A stretch of 64,000 nt of DNA. Origin: Acanthosepion pharaonis. Lineage: Eukaryota > Mollusca > Cephalopoda > Sepiida > Sepiidae. Each line of letters opens with the position of its first letter. Position 1 is the stretch's first letter. Made by a program: the position numbers and the translations under genes. The notes under the pieces are model-generated. The model did not search any database, was not told where the DNA came from, and saw only the letters and a list, made by a program, of their open reading frames with translations. The stretch lies in NCBI GenBank assembly GCA_903632075.3, contig CAHIKZ030000838.1:42501-106500 (forward strand). The letters run 5' to 3'. This document shows, piece by piece, positions 61,741-64,000 of this stretch.

Positions 61741-62033
61741 ATCAAGTACTGGATAGCGACTCGGATTAAGGAATCGGAGAGCCGAGTTCAATATTCCAGT
61801 CCAGTTCATTTACATTTACATACGTGCTAATACCCTTGGGAAAAGTATGAATCCATCTCTTCTTCCCCTGCCAGCTATGGATAAATCACAGGACAGGCTG
61901 GATTCTTTAGTCTTGGGTAGCAACTGGTCTAGGAAAACCCTGAATTCAAAACTGACTGTATGTATCTTTGACGAAGCACATATTATGCAGTTATGGAAAG
62001 GTCGTTCGCATTGACTCGATGATCCCAATTACG
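61741..62033 (+). mobile_element. SINE inserted in mariner copy 1
   Basis: The head has ACTCGGATTAAGGAATCGGA, then GAGCCGAGTTCAATATTCC (B-box-like), sharing AATCGGAGAGCCGAGTT with the SINE at 47875-48090. The body TAATACCCTTGGGAAAAGTA then TGAATCCATCTC matches the shared core. The mariner reads GCTGATT before and GTTGATT after, a possible short target duplication. Confidence 0.65.
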
Positions 62034-62299
62034 GTTGATTCCTTGAGGGGCGTTCAGAACCATTTGGCTGGCTCATAGTTGACATCAAAAGAAGAGACTG
62101 AACATATGTTGGTTTCGAATTTTTCATGAAAACATGGCATCTATAAATTTGTCGACAGATGTAATCAAGTTCTAAGAAACAATAGAATTTATATTGATGA
62201 TTAAATATTTCTATACGCATTAGTATCTTCATTTGTAAAATACACGATTTAATCGGACAGAATTTTTCATTCGAAGCTGATATGCGGTTTGTCAATAAG

Positions 62300-63965
62300 T
62301 ATTTACAAAATGGGTCCCGAACGATCAGAAAATCACCCAACAACACGTCGTTTTGAGTCATTGCTTGCACGACAACTTCAAGTGCCCCTTTTAGACCGGC
62401 TTATTACTGGTGATGAGAAATGGATCCTTTTCTTTTTTTTCTTTTTATGTGTCATGTCTTTTCAGGACGTAGGCGATCGTGGCTCTCCACCTCACTCTAT
62501 CCCTTGCAGCTCTCAACAAGTTCCTTCCTTCTGATTCCTTCCCAACGTTCTGTCATCCACTTGCTTAAGCTCGCCAGGTATGTCACGCGTTGTTTTCCCT
62601 TGTCTCTCTTTCCCTCTATTCGACCCGTGAGTATCAGATTCTCCAGGCCCTCCTTTCTCATTATGTGTCTCAGAAACTTCGGTTGCTTCTTCATGATGTT
62701 ATGCATATGCCTCCTCCTTGTTTGCATCCTCTCACCGTTGTTCACATGCTCGGTCCATGACATCCTTAGAATCCTTCTGTATCTCTGTTGTCTCGAGTCT
62801 CTTCTTCATCATTGAGGAAATCGTCCAACATTCGATGCCGTAAGGAAGGACAGATGTCACGTAAGAGTTCAGTATTCTTTTCTTTGTTATCAAAGAAATC
62901 CTCCTGTCTCGCAATACTGTGCTTAGCTTTTGAAATGCGTCCTTGGCCATTCCAATACGTCTACTGATCTCAGTGTCGCACTTACCATCCTCTGTCAAAA
63001 AGCTTCCCAGATATTTAAACTTCCACGTCTGCTTGATTCTAGTGTTCCCGATCTTCAAATTGCATTTTGGGCTCATCCTCTTACTGATGACCATGCATTC
63101 TGTCTTCTTGTAGTTTATGCTAAGTCCTTTCTTCACACTCTCCGTCGCTACCTTCTGTAAGAGATTATTCTAATTTCTTTTCCGTGTCTTCTATCAGTAC
63201 TGTGTCATCTGCATATCTTATGTTGTTAAGGTTGTGGCTGCTAATGCTAACTCCAGGTAGGGTTTCAAATTCTCTCAGAATTGCCTTGCTGTATAGGTTG
63301 AACAGGTCAGGTGAGAAGACGCATCCTTGCCTTACGCCTCTTTCTATATTTGTATATTCACTGAACTCGTTCCCTATGCGCATGCATGCTGTTTGCTGCC
63401 AATATAGGTTCTTGACCATAATGTTAAGTACTGTTATCAGTAGATCAACCGAGGAGACAGACCCGAGATTATGCTGAGTGTATGGTGAGATGTTCAAGGA
63501 ATCATCCATTATGAGAATAATCAATCAACGCTGATCACTACTGCCGCGAACTACTCCGTTTGAAAACAGCTTTGGACAGAAACTGTCCATCTTTAGTTAA
63601 CAGAAAGGGATTGTTCCTTCATCGTTATAATGCCTGTGCCCATTCTAAAAATCTCTTAGAAAAGCTCGATTTGGAAAAATTGATTCCTCCTCCAGGCTCT
63701 ATCGACCATACCCCGTCTGATTATCACATGCTTAAGTGCTTGCAGAACCATTTGGATAACGTATGGTTGACATAAAGAAAAGAGTTTGAACCTGAGTTGA
63801 TCGCGTAATTTCCATCAAGACGTAGAGAGTTTTACGAACGTGGCATCTATGAACTTGTTGACCAAATGTAATCGGGTTCTAGAAAGCAATGGATGTTTCT
63901 ATTTCTATAAACTCGAGTATCTTCATTTGTAATATACACGATAACATCGAATAGAGCTTTCGTTC
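62300..63965 (+). pseudogene. Mariner transposase copy 2, split by RTE LINE
   Basis: The left part (62311-62428) reads LLDRLITGDEKWIL, with the first catalytic Asp kept. The right part resumes at about 63450: IMLSVW, stop, DVQGIIHYE, then PSLVNRKGLFLHRYNACAHS (second Asp changed to Tyr), LEKLIPPPGSIDHTPSDYHM (third Asp kept) and LKCLQNHLDN with a stop near 63774. The 3' flank to about 63965 is similar to the 3' flank of copy 1 (62050-62280), including TTAGTATCTTCATTTGTAAA-like sequence. It is 5'-truncated and inactivated by substitutions, stops and the LINE insertion. Confidence 0.87.
62430..63450 (-). pseudogene. RTE-type LINE ORF2, polymerase and C-terminus
   Basis: The best RTE copy here. 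The minus strand reads LYWQQTACMRIGNEFSEYTN, then GVRQGCVFSPDLFNLYSKAI (RT motif B), IRYADDTVLIEDTEKKLE with catalytic YADD at about 63204-63215 (motif C), GLSINYKKTECMVISKR, KFKYLGSFLTEDGKC (KYLG block), EISRRIGMAKDAFQKLSTVL, LPYGIECWTI, and HIMRKEGLENLILTGRIEGK. Two frameshifts (about 63172 and 62790) and a stop near 62497 break it. A T-rich run at 62427-62447 is the antisense of a 3' A-rich tail. The endonuclease and first RT motifs are absent by 5' truncation at about 63450. It lies antisense in mariner copy 2. Confidence 0.92.
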
Positions 63966-64000
63966 CAACCAGATATAAGTAGCGAGTTTATATCTGTCAC

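Larger units (their letters stand above)
60985..62290 (+). pseudogene. Mariner transposase copy 1, interrupted by LTR and SINE
   Basis: Mariner blocks in order on the plus strand: VFGKLIPRVLF-like start, SSEKWLL where GDEKW is expected (first catalytic Asp lost), LKKIVLSA then WDIQGIIHYEMLDNNQTINA, PSLVNRNGVNIHHGNARF where HQDNARP is expected (second Asp replaced by Gly), and LLHP at 61440. The frame resumes at 61715 as PYCLDLAD and again at about 62048 in a QNHL-like block, with the 3' flank to about 62290. The gaps are a solo LTR and a SINE. DD34D mariners cut and paste at TA sites; this one has lost at least two catalytic residues and has several stops. Confidence 0.85.

Overview
The window looks like intergenic or intronic DNA from an animal genome, not a prokaryote or virus. 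There is no intact protein gene. It is AT-rich, full of (TA)n, (TG)n, (CA)n, (GATA)n and (GAAA)n microsatellites, and crowded with decayed retroelements: RTE-type and Jockey/CR1-like LINE tails, Penelope-like elements (PLEs), tRNA/5S-related SINEs, mariners and LTR fragments. This mix fits a mollusc, most likely a cephalopod, but an arthropod cannot be excluded from sequence alone.

Layout. Positions 1-10900 hold fragments: a solo-LTR candidate (575-900), a 39-bp minisatellite (1210-1755), LINE tails, a palindromic mariner MITE with TA target duplication (2650-2752), SINEs and long stretches with nothing recognisable. Positions 10901-45386, more than half the window, are one head-to-tail satellite array. 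Its flanks are a 111-bp family (A) and its core is a 40-bp family (B). The B monomer aligns in phase with the middle third of A, so A looks like a trimer of B-like monomers. A zone of hybrid units (about 32210-35620) joins B to the right-hand A block.

Positions 45387-57600 are rich in Penelope-like material. A frameshifted PLE (48805-50570) carries a reverse transcriptase and a GIY-YIG endonuclease between near-identical inverted repeats of about 170 bp. A second PLE endonuclease tail (53931-54122) is followed by a hammerhead-ribozyme-like motif, and similar motifs recur in palindromic units nearby. A SINE with a 5S rRNA head (47875-48207) also lies here. Positions 57700-58590 are a purine tract. 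Positions 58690-58960 are a CpG-richer, non-repetitive patch with a possible first coding exon (58921-58948) ending in a strong splice donor; this is the only hint of a host gene.

Positions 59300-64000 hold RTE remnants and a readable nest. One mariner (from about 60985) was interrupted by a solo LTR with a perfect 5-bp target duplication and by a SINE. A second mariner (from about 62300) was split by an antisense RTE LINE. All transposon reading frames are broken. Long open frames inside the satellites follow from unit lengths divisible by three and are not judged to be genes.
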